This document shows positions 25,351 through 37,100 of a DNA stretch of 64,000 bases, one piece after another. A model generated the notes under the pieces. It searched no databases. It was not told the origin of the DNA and was given only the letters and a program-made list of their open reading frames with translations. This DNA comes from Prostheceraeus crozeri (lineage: Eukaryota; Platyhelminthes; Polycladida; Euryleptidae): NCBI GenBank assembly GCA_907163375.1, contig CAJQUW010012888.1, forward strand, positions 62,001 to 126,000, written 5' to 3'. The number at the start of each line of letters is the position of its first letter. Within the stretch, counting starts at the first letter, position 1. The translations under genes were made by a program, and so were the position numbers.

Positions 25351-26384
25351 GCTTTTTATGGATATTATTATGTTTTGGCTTAAGAGTTGATCCTTCCTCT
25401 GCAAAAAAATGCTCGAAGAATTAACAAACAAATGGACTTTCTAAGAACACAAAAAATGGATTTTCCGTCAATAAAAATATTTTACTAAAGATGATAAACA
25501 TAGCATCCAGCAATTTGAATCAGTTTTGCTGAAATGAAGCCCCTAGATGAAACCATAAAAATCGAATCATTTCAACCACACAATGAAATGTGAATTAATG
25601 TATATGATTTGAACTTATTATGCATCCGTCCACTTCAAAATGCCCTGGATACTATACCGTTTTCAATTGAAATGTACAATCAGAAATTTAGATGGGCTGC
25701 CAAGATGCTTTATCTCAAATTGCATTTTAATAACGAATTGCAATTATATTTTCGCTGCTGAAATATTGAGGAATCCCATTAAGCAGCTGTTTAGAGGCAC
25801 TTTTGATTCAGCTGTTATAATATTACAAAATCAACTAATCTGTTATCGTAGTCCAATGAAAATGATTTACACAATCTGTAAGCTAATTCCACGCAACAAC
25901 CTTCAACGACATGAAATGAATTTCATTTCTGATTACGTCAGAAAGAATCCTTTTTCAAGAAAACTGATATACAAAGTATTTTCAAATGATCGCCTTTGTG
26001 CAAATGAAGACCGAGAAAAAGTAAGCAATATCTAGCATTATTGAAAGGTTAAAGCTACTGGAATAAAATAGTACCATTGAGATAAAATTTCTAATGACCA
26101 AAGGGAAAAGATCTCTGTTTCAGATGATGAATTCTCAGAATATACGAGCATTGCAGACCATACTATTGAACCGAAGACAAGGGAAATCGAGCTTTTGATA
26201 CGAGTTTATTCGACATTTATCTCATCAGAGTCATTGAGTTAGAGCACATTTATTTCACGGTTTCGTGTTTTCGATGCATTGTTTAGTGCCCCTAGTGTTG
26301 CAGAGTTACCGAATAGATGGGAAATCCCCAATTGTGTGGCATTTCTGTCGGAAATCTGTGAAATGCAAGGAAAATACATCAAAA

Positions 26385-27136
26385 CCCTCACGTAAATTTT
26401 TCATGAGAACTCATAAATTTTAATGCAGATTCATGAGATTTTTATGAGAACTCATGAGATTGTGATGAGTCTCATGATATTCACATCAGAAAGTATTTAA
26501 CTCATGATGCTCTCATGATGCATTGATGAGAACATTTATGAGGAAAATATCTCATAATGCGTTCATGTGAAAATCATCAGCATTCAAGAGGTTCTTGTGA
26601 AAATGAGTTTATAAATAGTAAGGTATGAATGCTATCCGCGGAAGGAAAAAGTCATTAGAAAGCTTATTCAATCAACAATAATCTCCAAGTTTAGGCTATA
26701 AATGATAAAAAGCAAAAATTTAGAATATATCATGCCGATATGCAACAGCATTTTTGAAATGATGCATACTCGTATATAATTTGAATTTACAATTACCATC
26801 ACTATGCAAGATGTTGAAAATGGACATATACAGTCACAATTTAATATCTTCCTATGATAAAGTATGGTTTATTATTGCAAAGAGTGAAATAGTAACGTGG
26901 ACATGGTGTGGGAATGCTCTGGGGGAACATGGCTAGGCTAAGAAAGCCTCAATAACTAAATGCGAGAAAATAAATTCAGATGAAAAAAGCAACTGCCAAT
27001 TTATTAATGAAATTTTCATGAAACTCATGAAATTTGATGAGATGTTTCATGCTAAAAAGTTCCAAATCCGTATGAAATTTCGTGATATCTATATGAGAAA
27101 AATCTCATGAAAAATCATCAGAAATTTTCGTGAGGG
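26385..27136. mobile_element. Terminal-inverted-repeat element rich in TCATGAG motifs
   Basis: The left end, ccctcacgtaaatttttcat, is inverted at the right end as gaaattttcgtgaggg, preceded by aaaaatctcatgaaaaatca. The first and last 150-200 bases are filled with variants of the palindromic word TCATGA (ctcatgag, ctcatgaa, ttcatgag), while the centre (about 26600-26990) lacks them. The outline is that of a MITE with subterminal repeats that could be transposase-binding sites. No clear target duplication was found next to the ends, so the superfamily is unassigned. Confidence 0.6.
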
Positions 27137-27220
27137 AAGTGCTACATTTTGTTCACAGAAAGATGCAAATGTACATTGCAACATTGCATCAAGTACAAAT
27201 GAATCAGTTGATCAGCATTA

Positions 27221-27698
27221 CGAGGGGTGTAAACCACAGCTACTTAACTTCAGTTACTAACTTAGCTTGAAACGACTCACACCAAAGGAGATTCATGATG
27301 ATATGGTTGGAACACTTGGTGAGAAAGCTCCGTCCTACACCACAGTCAAGAAATGGGCTTCAGAATTCAAGCAAGGAAGAAAGAGCTTGGAAGATGATCC
27401 CCGTTGTGGAAGACCAGTGACAGTGAAAAAGATTATTCTTGATGATCGCCGTACAACCGAGCGAAAGATTGCCTTCGAACTGAAGATTTCACAAGAGCGT
27501 GTCCATAACAGCATGAACAAAGTTTCCGCTCGATGGGTGCCACGACTGCTCACACCAGAGAACAAACGAGCCCGCTTTCTCATCTCAATCATTACGATGG
27601 ATGAGACTGGGGTTCACCACTATCAGCCAGAGTCGAAAGAACAATCGAAACAATGGAAGCACCCAGGATCACTAACTCCACTTATCAATCACCCCTCG
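27221..27698 (+). mobile_element. Internally deleted mariner element with residual transposase ORF
   Basis: The ends cgaggggtg and cacccctcg are inverted repeats flanked by TA (27219-27220, 27699-27700), the mariner target. The reading frame from 27267 (TTG, not ATG) gives LTPKEIHDDMVGTLGEKAPS and TVKKWASEFKQGRKSLEDDP, the helix-turn-helix region of mariner transposase. Then come ERKIAFELKISQERVH, KVSARWVPRLLTPENKRAR and MDETGVHHYQPESKEQSKQW. Compared with the family, several segments are missing but the frame is kept. The catalytic-block MDETWVHH has Trp changed to Gly, and the C-terminal DDE portion is gone. It cannot encode an active transposase. The sequence outside the TA is itself palindromic. 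Confidence 0.85.
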
Positions 27699-28903
27699 TA
27701 ATGCTGGTCAAATAGATCGAATTGGAAAAGATAACACTCAAAATGTACGGGTAGAGAAACTATTAAGGCGTAGTGTAGTTTTGCTGTGCATCAACCGTTG
27801 TGCTTTCAGCAGACACATGCAGTTTTTTGCAGAAATATTGTTTCCACTTCCCAATTTCCATTATTTTGGTTTTCATCAACAAAGTTTCATAAAAGATAGC
27901 TAGGCTACTTATACATGTATTTTCTCCCATCAATCTTTCAGTCTTTAAGGTAATCTCAAGCAACTGAGTTGCAGTATTAGAGAGGATGAGATGCTCATCA
28001 TTTAGTCGTTATTATTGATATTATTTTACGTCGAGGACTACAAAGAAAATCAGCTGCAGTTGGTTGAGACATGTGACAATTATGATAGTCCATCCTGGCA
28101 ATATTAATTAGTCTATCGGCTTAATTGTCGTTATTTATGTATCGTATATGTGGCATTATATAACTAAATTTGTATTCTGTGATGTCATTACATTGAGTAA
28201 GAGTGCGTACTACTTATTAACATTTTTTAGAGATAAAATACATATAAGATATAGCAACCATCATACAAGTCATAGATGGGTTTTAATTTTTGACTATTTT
28301 TTGTTTTGCAGTTAATATGGTCTTGCTTGACCCTCATTGTGCATAGTCATCTCCATGTTCATCGCTTAACGATTTCAATTATTGTTCCTTATCTGATAAG
28401 TAATCGCTTGCTACTTATTATTGCTATTTCTGAATTGCGATTGATTGAAAAAATCATATTTATGTTTTTTATGTCATGGAACACACACAAGAGTTCAGGG
28501 ATGTATCCAAGTCTATTCAAAGATAAAATTGCGAGTGCATCACTATAGACACTTTAAATTGCACTCTGCCAAAATCACCGAAAACAACCACCTAGCCTCG
28601 CACAGAATGCCCGCTAATATCAAATATGTTTGATGACCTCACAACTTCATGATTAATCACAGTTAATTACAGGCCAAAGTCAGTTCATCACAGATAAAAG
28701 ATAGAATGCAGAAATATAGTTATAGCAGTTATTTTCAATGGTTTTTGTCTATTTTCAGTTTACAATTTAAAGTGCAAAATGATCCTCGAACACTTGATTT
28801 TTTTAAGAATATGAACAATTGTTTTCGTTTAAATGATGCTAACTAGACTCCATTTTGTATGTATATATTGCAAAATTCTATCCACATTTTGTATATTTTT
28901 CAG

Positions 28904-29237
28904 ATCTATTGTGGACAGCACCGGAAATATTGCGCCTTGGAAACGATGCCCCGGTGTCCGGGACAGTCAAAGGTGATGTCTACAGCTTTGCGATAGTGGC
29001 GCAAGAAATCATCTATCGAAAAGGCGTTTTCTACCTGCACGAGGAGGAGCCAGAACCTCAGACAATTGTGGAAAGAGTTGCCGGATCGGAGAGACCGATG
29101 CCATATCGACCCACAGTAGACTCAGATGACGGAGTCAGTGAACAAATGGTGCATGTAGTCCTCTGTGCCTGGGATGAAGAGCCATATAACCGTCCCGACT
29201 TTCCACAAATCAAAATATGGTTGAAGAAATTGAACAG
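28904..29237 (+). CDS. Receptor guanylate cyclase, kinase-homology-domain C-lobe exon
   Basis: The acceptor tttttcag ends at 28903. The exon begins with two bases that complete the codon left by the 8034-8199 exon, giving YRYYR-N-LLWTAPEILRLG. It ends with two bases of a codon at the donor gtactt (29238). It encodes about 111 residues: LLWTAPEILRLG (APE motif), KGDVYSFAIVAQEIIYRKG, VVLCAWDEEPYNRPDFPQIK and the start of the linker KIWLKKLN. These are the conserved C-lobe blocks of the kinase-homology domain in membrane guanylate cyclases, which relays ligand binding to the cyclase domain. The frame is open throughout and the splice phases agree on both sides. An in-frame stop follows shortly after the exon in the intron, as expected. 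Confidence 0.95.
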
Positions 29238-29404
29238 GTACTTGACTGCCATTATTCTGTCATGACAACCGAATCTTACCAATTCATAATGAGAACCTAG
29301 AGACTGCTAGGTTTAGAAAGCGTGTGCGCGTTAACTTAAAAATGTCAAGTTTGAAAACCAATACTTTGTAAAATATAGTCATGTTCATCAAAATTTCTGT
29401 AGAA

Positions 29405-29674
29405 TCAGGCGTCCACTGACAATAAAATACACACATGATATTGCTCCTGACTACCTCAGTGCTTGTTCCTGTCAGCTCACTTGCACATCGCTCTCGCCTC
29501 AGATCCACTTCTACGAACTCGCTTGTTGTGCCAAGAACACGTCTTATATCGGTCGCCAATAGGCTCTTCTCCGTAAAAGCCTCACAAGCGTGGAACAACC
29601 TTTCGTCTTCCGTCACCTCTCAAGGAACTCTAAGGCTATTCAAAGTCGCTACTAAAGACTCTTTTCTCACGTGA
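29405..29674 (+). pseudogene. LINE ORF2 C-terminal fragment
   Basis: The frame at 29435-29674 reads LVPVSSLAHRSRLRSTSTNS, then VVPRTRLISVANRLFSVKAS and AWNNLSSSV. This is the tail of LINE reverse-transcriptase ORFs, where a short Ser/Arg stretch is followed by (L/F)xVxAxxAWNxLP and a final helix. Just upstream, IAPDYLSAC sits in a different frame, so a frameshift separates the two halves. It begins only about 170 bp after the exon end at 29237. It is a short 3' remnant and encodes nothing by itself. Confidence 0.75.
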
Positions 29675-30372
29675 ATGACTGCTGCGTTTTTTAACGTTTT
29701 GCGATTTTTTACAACCCATTATTGTGCAAAGGCCTTGAAGTTTTCTGAAAACACATGCCTTTCACAATAAAATTCGTCATTTAACCAAGTGCGCATCTAT
29801 CACATGCCTGCTGATACATTCTGATCAATTATCATCCTAAGTTTGGATGCACAATTTAACTTCCTGACAATTTATTAACTTTCCAATCCGTCTAGATGAT
29901 GCAATATTTGATCTTTGTATATAAATGGTAAGCGAATAGCTAACCACTAAAAGCACCACTTTGGCATTTCAAAGAAGCGAGCAACCATGCAATAACTTCA
30001 AATTATCAGCAAAATTGCATTTGATTGCCAGCGGAAGCTGTCTGACTGATATTTACAAGATCTATATAACTTCCTCATCAGTGACAATTTGTTAGGAAAT
30101 CGGATGATTCTATCAAAACTCAGGCACTTCCGGCTGTTAAGTGTGAAATTCCAGCTCCAAAGGTTATTACTTCAGTCGTAGCTAGCCTATACCAAATTCC
30201 AAAATGTCTGTTTCCAAAATTTATACCGGTTATGTCGCATGTCAATAAAAGAATGATTTCATCATTATTTTGACCGCACTCTGCTAGAAAAGGTTTTTTA
30301 AGCCGGTTTAAGAGGGATTTTACGGTGTGTCTCACTCTGCAAGGGGTTCTAGTTAATAAGTGATAATATATA

Positions 30373-30570
30373 CAGTCCGTTTCATAAAAAATGGATCATC
30401 CTAAAATTTGACTAAATAAAACATAAGTATGATACAGAAAGCATTTTTCATGTTATTTCATGTCCCTAATATATTTAAATGTCCTTATATAATCTGATAA
30501 GCTATGATACAGTAACGGCTCTGATTGACCGATTTTCTTAATTTTTGTTTTGCTTTTATGAAACAATCTG
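30373..30570. mobile_element. Short MITE with TA flanks
   Basis: The left end cagtccgtttcataaaa and the right end ttttatgaaacaatctg are inverted repeats with 2-3 differences, and TA flanks both. At 198 bp with no ORF of its own, it fits a Tc1/mariner-derived MITE. The words tccgtttcataaaaa resemble the ends of the palindrome at 54068-55230 (gatcataaaaaacgga), which hints at a shared transposase source. Confidence 0.65.
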
Positions 30571-30796
30571 TATATTGTGATCGTTGAAGTGTGCAGACGT
30601 CGCTCACACAGCTGTTAGCCAGACCTTGCATTCTACCCTGATAAATCGTTATTATTCTCATCTGGACAAATAATTCCAACATCATCTGAAAGCTCAAGAG
30701 CTCAACTTGCTTGTGTTGTTCTTCATTTGTCACGTATTTCGGTACTTACTTGGAAAATCAGAAAAATACTATTTCGATACTGATTACTATTTATCA

Positions 30797-31435
30797 ATGG
30801 CTGGTTCGCGGAAAAACAGCGCCACAAGATGTGTGTGCAACAAGCTTCGCAGCTATCGACGGAGATTCTATTGATTGCATGTGCTGCAGTAAAGTCTTCC
30901 ATGCAAAGAAAGAATTCTGTAATATCTGTGCGTCTATGTACAAATCAATCATGTCCTCAGACCATGTTGCATACACTTGTAATGGGTGCAAGGGTGTAAA
31001 TGTTAAAGATATTCTCAATAGACTGTCCACAATTGAAAATGACTTACAGGCTTTAAGAAACGAAATGACACCAAAGCTGTTTGACGGAGTTGGCAGGATT
31101 GTCAAAGACACTTTTCAGGAAAGTATTGAGACACTTGAGAAACGAGACAACCTGCTGATCTTTGGAGTGGATGAGTCCGATGATGGTGACGAATCCAGTA
31201 CTAATGACATTGAAAAAGTGACGGAAATATGCAATATTCTTGGACTCCCCGCCATTCCATTATCAATTCATCTCGAGTTGGCAGATTCTCCCATAAACGT
31301 AAATGCAGACCCATTCGACTGAAATTCCGTTCTTATGAGGAGAAGATATCCTGCCTGCGAAATGCTTGGAAATTGAAGCAGGTGAACAACGATGGGAGGA
31401 AGTTGTATATTCGTCACGATTTGACAAGGAACTGA
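30797..31435 (+). pseudogene. LINE ORF1-like protein remnant (PHD-type zinc finger, coiled coil, RRM-like end)
   Basis: ATG 30797 gives MAGSRKNSATRC, after which the frame shifts. The next frame reads AIDGDSIDCMCCSKVFHAKK, then EFCNICASMYK and HVAYTCNGCKG, a Cys/His pattern like the PHD finger in CR1/Jockey ORF1 proteins. VKDILNRLSTIENDLQALRN is a likely coiled coil, and TLEKRDNLLIFGVDES starts the RNA-binding domain. A second shift near 31260 leads to IRLKFRSYEEKISCLRNAWK and LYIRHDLTRN, the end of that domain. In the family, this protein coats the RNA and acts as a chaperone. Two frameshifts show this copy is dead. Confidence 0.7.
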
Positions 31436-31444
31436 CAAGGTTCT

Positions 31445-31999
31445 GTGTTTAACAAACTCGATGAATTATCAGCTTTTACAACTAAGCATTCCCCAGACTT
31501 TATCTGTGTTACTGAATCGTGGATCGACGACACAGTTTGTGATTCTTCATTAAGCATACCTGCTTATACACCATACCGTGCTGATCGTACATCTGGCAAA
31601 AAAGGAGGCGGTCTTCTCTGTTGGATACGTTCGAAGTTTTCGTCTGAATTACTACTTTGCCGATCTGCTCTTCATGATGTGGAATTCATGATACTCAAAG
31701 TGACTTTTATGAAGTTCGATTGTTTCCTGGTTGTGGTGTACTTTCCTCATGGTGGCGTCCTTAATGGTGATACGAAGCAGAAATTAATTGATTACGTGAT
31801 CACAACTGTTGATGGATTTCTCGATCATTCTCCCGAGACTCCTGTATATTTATTGGGCGATTTTAACCACGTAAATTGCTCACAATTTGAATCAGCGTTT
31901 GGATTAAAAAACGTTATTTTTGACCCTACAAGACTGGATTCAGTGTTAGATTTAATTCTCGTTCCTGAAAATTTCATTGATCATTACTTCAAACCTTGA
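31445..31999 (+). pseudogene. LINE APE-type endonuclease domain, N-truncated
   Basis: The open frame of about 184 codons contains the APE endonuclease landmarks. HSPDFICVTESWIDD has the catalytic Glu, GKKGGGLLCWIRSKF follows, and ETPVYLLGDFNHVNC carries the GDFN motif. The SDH-type motif appears as KGDHNVIL just past the stop at 31999. The N-terminal strand with the first metal ligand is missing because the element joins ORF1 to this point. In the family, this enzyme nicks target DNA to prime reverse transcription. The truncation and the stop make it inactive. Confidence 0.8.
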
Positions 32000-32733
32000 C
32001 ACTTCCCTCCATTCGGAAAAGGCGACCACAATGTAATCCTGTTGCAATCCAATAGATCCCTACCAAACCAATCAACTCGAGTTAAAGTAGTTGATTTTCG
32101 CGAATCTTACCTGAAGCAGTCGTTCTCCTTTCTTTCCGGTGTGGACTGAAATTGTGTTTTTCAAAATGGCGATCTAAACGATTAATGTGAAAAGTTTTAT
32201 GGATATTTAAATCGAGCCATCGAGTATCTCCCTACAGAAACAGTGATCAGGAAAGACAGTGATAAGCCGAGGATTACCAATGTAATAAAATGCCTTATAA
32301 ACAAGCGGTGCAAAGCGTACAGAGAAAAAAACTGGACCCTATTCAAACATTATAAAGAAAAGGTGCAAAAAATGATCTACTTGGCAAAAAGGCACTAGAA
32401 CAATTCCTATCTTGAAAAGCACTCTATTTGGGATGTTCACAAAATTGTCACATCTCAATCTGGATTATCGAAGGATTGGTTGCAGCAGTGTGAACCTAAC
32501 AGGAACATCTATGACATCATAGAGCAGGTGATCTTAAATCTCGTTCTGAATTTATTATGGATCCTATTGACCTCAACTCTCTCCCTAAAACTTGGACTGT
32601 ACCTTTCCATTTTGTGGAGATTCAAGTAAAAAGGCTTCTTGACAATGTTAGTCCCAAGTCTGGTCCTGGCTCTGATCTGATTCCCTCAATTGTTTGGTCC
32701 TAATTCTCAACTGTGCTCACGTAAACTCTGACT

Positions 32734-33994
32734 ATGATTTTCAATATGTGTCTCGATGCTGCAGACTTGCCCACTTTGTGGAAACGGGCAGACGTGATTC
32801 CGTTTCCAAAGAACAAGCCCCCACGTATGGACAACATCAGGCCAATTTCACTTCTGCCGATCCCTGAACGAATTTTCGAAAAACTTTTCCTGAAGCAAGT
32901 GGGTCATATTTTCATGAACAAATATGATCCCGCGCAATATGGTTTCAGGAAGGAAAGTTCCATGACGTGTGGCCGCGGATATCTTTATTTCAGTTTTTAT
33001 TTCATTTGGGTGTCACATTCTTTCCATTGACTTGATGAAGGGATTTGATAAATTATCTCATAATATCCTAATTCAGAAAATGATGAAACACGGATTCGAC
33101 AACTATCTGGTAAAGTTTATGGCAAACTACTTATCCTCCAGGTCACAGAGATTGCGATGGAATTTCCTATACAGCAATGATGTTGATGTTGTCAGTGGAA
33201 TACCCCAAGGATCATGTATTGGACCATTGGTGTTTGGGTTCTTCACATCGGATTTGCTGCTCCCGGATTGCAGTAATCTCATTATGACGAAATATGCGGA
33301 CGACTTGCTACTGGTGGGACAAATCAAGAAAGGCGACGACTCCAGCCCAGTTACTCATGGTCTCAAAGTAGTTTCTTATTGGACTGATCGAAATCTTATG
33401 CGGATAAGAGACGACAAGTGCTCTCAGATGTTCGTCTCCCTCTCAAAAACTCAAGACTGGAATTCATTTCAAATAGCCAACATCAAGTGTCAGTCTCACA
33501 TGAAGTTTCTTGGAGTTGAAATGGATCAGAAGCTAAGCTGGGCAGTACACGTCAAGAGCATAACAAAGAGAGCATCATCACGTCTATCAGTTTTGAGGAG
33601 ACTGAAACCCTTCCTTAATGTTACTGATCTGGCCACCGTATACAATAACTGTATAAGGAGTATACTCGAGTACTCCGCTCCATTATTTGTCGGCATTGGT
33701 TCAACTATGACGAATCAGCTAGAATCTACTCAAAGGAGAGCCCACAGAATTATCTGTGGATCATCAAGCTGCATGTGTGTAAACTTCGTTCCATTACATT
33801 ATCGTCGGATCATTTTGGCATCAAAGTTATTTACTGCGTTAGTACAGGATGATGATCACCCTTTGCATTTCATGGCTCCTGATCTCCATCAATATTCCGG
33901 AACTTACCGCATGCCCAAGTGCAAAACAAAAATGAGGAATAATTCTTTCATCGTGACCATGATCGTGACCATGATTCTGCTAATTTCAAATTAG
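32734..33994 (+). pseudogene. LINE reverse transcriptase, one frameshift
   Basis: The first frame (32734-33000) gives LPTLWKRADVIPFPKNKPP, NIRPISLLPIPERIFEKL and DPAQYGFRKESSMT, RT motifs 1-2. A frameshift near 33000 passes to a 33-kb frame with SIDLMKGFDKLSHNILI (the first catalytic Asp block), VVSGIPQGSCIGPLVF, and LIMTKYADDLLLVG, the YADD catalytic box. Thumb and C-terminal blocks follow: MKFLGVEMDQKLSWAVHVKS and IRSILEYSAPLF. All catalytic residues are therefore still readable, and only the shift and the missing upstream half prevent function. The long open stretch after 33000 suggests a fairly recent death. Confidence 0.85.
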
Positions 33995-34127
33995 CAGAAT
34001 AGTGGCTTCTGCTAATTTGAGTTTTGTGTTTTTTTTTCTCTTGTTTTGATTGACTTGATACCAAATGACTTTTTGCTTCTGTTAGCCTCATGATTTTTAT
34101 TATTGAGGTTTTCTCGAAATATACGTC

Positions 34128-34149
34128 TATTATTATTATTATTATTATC
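34128..34149. repeat. (TAT)n microsatellite tail of the LINE
   Basis: Seven TAT/ATT units follow the LINE 3' untranslated region. Simple-repeat 3' tails of this kind are common in LINEs that prime on short repeats, so it probably marks the 3' end of the insertion. Confidence 0.75.
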
Positions 34150-37100
34150 TTTTATAATACAACCCTTCGACAAAAGCGAAGAACTCTTTCAACATAAAGA
34201 TGTTTTAGCGCTGTAGTTTCTTACCATTGAAATTATTGATCCAGACATTGGACGTAAAGGCATCATAGCCTCTCTACGTTGCCCCATAGCAATCTTACCG
34301 ATGTCCAGTAGACCATCTCTGTCTTCGTTAATAATAAAATTAATGATAAACTGCAATGCACATTAATACAATAACTTGATCTGAGGCTACATCAACTTGC
34401 TTTTTCAACATCTTGCATAATCAAGCGCATCATGAAGTTAAGTTGTTTATGCATCATTTCGAATGGGCTGTTTCTGGAGGCTATGATATATTCTACATTT
34501 TTGATTTTTATCTTTCATTGGCAAAACTCAGATTCTTATCGATTAAGTTGTCTATCTTGGATTTTCTTCTTTAATGGGTGAAATTTATACCTAACGGGTC
34601 ACCTATTTTTGAAACAAATGAATCATGCCTAGAGCACATGTTTCTTAAATGTTTGGTAAAAGTATTTTCAGGCGGAATATTATCAACGTTTTACAAACAT
34701 TGTGAACTTATATCGGTAGAAAGCACGTCGAAATGTGCTCTATTAACGTTGATCCGCTCTTTGAGTATTTTCCGAGTTCTTTTTATTATTTTTTGTGTGT
34801 CAGATTTTATGTTTCTAGCAATGTCATTTTATGCAATAATTCTGAATAAATTGAACAATATTGCATAAGTTGGATTCCTACAGGCTCTTCAAGGGTATAG
34901 AATGTTCTTTGATAAAGAATGATTACGAAAATCAATTAATAAGACATTATTGAAATGTCGGGGTTTTAATTACCAGAAATTTTGCACATACTGTATACCA
35001 GATGTCTGAAGAAACAATTTTCAATGTTATGTGCATTCAGTATTGTTCAGTCTTCACAATATTGAAGCAATGACTCAGATTTATATTATGAAGTCTAATT
35101 CAGCATGAATGTTGATTTGCTTACCATGCTCGAAATTCTGAAGGAAAAATGACACACACGAAGCTGTCTATCATCAGAAAATTAATGTGCACAATATTAA
35201 ATCGTACAGGCTTACTTCCCAAGACACACGTATATTCAGTAATTTCAAAGCTAAAAGGTAAAGCGCTGACACACTGTATAATTTCTATGTGTCTTCATTT
35301 CGAAATGAATTTCGGAAAATTTCAAATTTCATATCATAAAAGCGATTGCATAGAAAGTCATTTATCCAATGAATTTGATCATATTCAATATTTGTTGATA
35401 TTTATGATTCAGTTTTTCATCAAACGGTACTATGATCCAAAATAGATGCTAATGCTGCACTCAGATTAACTTTGCTTTGAAAATTACTTATTCTGCATAA
35501 AGAAGCTATAAATAATGAGAGTAATAGCAACAAAACTGAAAGGAATAATCCATCTGATTTTCGTCAATTTTTTTCAGGCTGAGCGCTGAAGATAGTCGGT
35601 TTATCTTTTGACATAACAAGTTGGCAATTTGCTTAAATATCATCTAAATTTACGTTTTATTTGATAATAATCCCATAAATCAGAAGTAATCTTCTGAAAT
35701 TGATAAATTACTTATATCAATATTTATAATCCTTAATGTTGAATCAAACCCAAGACTATCTTTGTTGTTTGCTGTTTTCTCGTATATCCATTTACTTTTG
35801 AATCTACAACAATTGCTAATAAACGAACCAAATAATCAATTGAATTTTCAGCTATGTTATTCAAGAGGAAAAAATATTCTCACATTTTCGAAAAAGATAC
35901 TCATAAATTTTCACAAGGTGTTTCCTGCATCAATAATGAATACATTGGCAAATAGTTGATGATTTCGTACGTCCAACAAGTTCCTGGAAAAATGCATATA
36001 TCTGAATTCTGACAAGATGGATCAATAATTTGGCATGTTGTTAGGATTCTCAGCAAGATTACATAGGTTTAGATTTATTAACAATTGATAAATCGTTGAT
36101 AATTCACTTAAACTCAGTCACTGATTTGACACATCTTTCACTTTCACTCATGGATTTCCATAGACAAACAAAATCACATAAAATAAAAGCGCCGGGAATC
36201 CTGGTGGGCGATTTTTAGTAAAATTATCAGCGTATTGTTCCGAAAGGGTGAGTTTTCAGAATATCAAAATCGGGTTTGATCAGAATTGATGCTCACGAAA
36301 TTGTTCACAAACTTGAACTGAAAAATTATCTGATTTCATTGACGACGTGTTTCCAGCGAAAGAAGACCAAGTTTTCTCCATCCAAATTTACGGTATGTTC
36401 ACGTTCTCTTGAGTATGGGGAAAACTGTGAGAATCGTCCTTATACCCCTTCCACTCAGTACAAATGATGCTGTATGTTTTTCGGGATGGGTGCCACATCA
36501 ATGAGCCGCATTTCAAGCTGGGCCCAACTATAGATTTGCTAGACATTTAGTGTCTTCTACGGAGAAATGGCGATTCAACATTTAGCATCCCAGGCATATT
36601 TCTGACTCTGTTTATGCATGGAAGTCTGCATGTATTCATTGTGCTAATGCCACAGTCTTTCGTTGAAGTTGAAGTTTTTGCTGGGAATGAGCTGTCAGTT
36701 GGTTAATGATTTGCAGTCGGATTAGATTCTCAGGCTTTTGCAGGCGAACAGACTGCTGGACGGGTCGGGGCTGCCCGCAAAATTCTCAGGTGCATCGGAG
36801 TGTGCGTCATAACGCTGAATTTAGGATTTGTCAAAACGTTTGCAATTACATCGAAATATTTCTTCAACTCAGCTCACTCATAATCGTCATATCATGTGTG
36901 TTTCGTAATCAATTCGTTCAGATATAGTGCTCCTGAAGAGTCAGGAAATCTAATTTCCATGATAAAAATTTCGTTAAATTATTTACCGGCAAAATTGCTC
37001 TCCTCGACAATCGTGCAGATGTCTAAAGATCATTGACAATCAGAGGACATGACATCATGACATATGACTTCATTGAGCGTCAAATCTCTTCACTCTACAA

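Larger units (their letters stand above)
8200..28903 (+). other. Intron of receptor guanylate cyclase gene (about 20.7 kb)
   Basis: The intron runs from the donor gtgagt at 8200 to the acceptor tttttcag ending at 28903, joining exons in phase 1. It holds a nested antisense gene (20255-20920) and many mobile elements, listed separately. I recognise nothing in 8272-10680, 12610-15165, 15550-17070, 17155-18500, 20950-22025, 22720-25250, 25355-26380 or 27705-28900 beyond AT-rich sequence. The longest chance ORFs, 11393-11785 and 25640-26032, match nothing I know. Confidence 0.85.
30797..34149 (+). mobile_element. Degraded LINE (non-LTR retrotransposon) with ORF1, endonuclease and reverse transcriptase
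   Basis: The order of domains is that of an APE-type LINE. First comes a PHD-like zinc-finger ORF1 (30797-31435), then an endonuclease region (31445-32030) and a reverse transcriptase (32734-33990). The 3' end is a TTA-repeat tail at 34128-34149. The ORF1-ORF2 junction is abnormally short: ORF1 sequence ends about 31430 and the endonuclease is already in its FNKLDELSAF helix at 31448, so the ORF2 start is missing. Several frameshifts and stops break the ORF2. It probably belongs to the CR1/Jockey group, but the clade is not fixed. It sits in sense orientation in the intron. Confidence 0.88.

Noticed and set aside
25640..26032. 131-codon plus-strand ORF
   Set aside because: No recognisable domain, AT-rich composition like its surroundings, no splice or promoter context; treated as chance.
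34578..34868. 96-codon ORF with hydrophobic C-terminus
   Set aside because: AT-driven Phe/Ile/Leu content, no homology recognised, no gene context.
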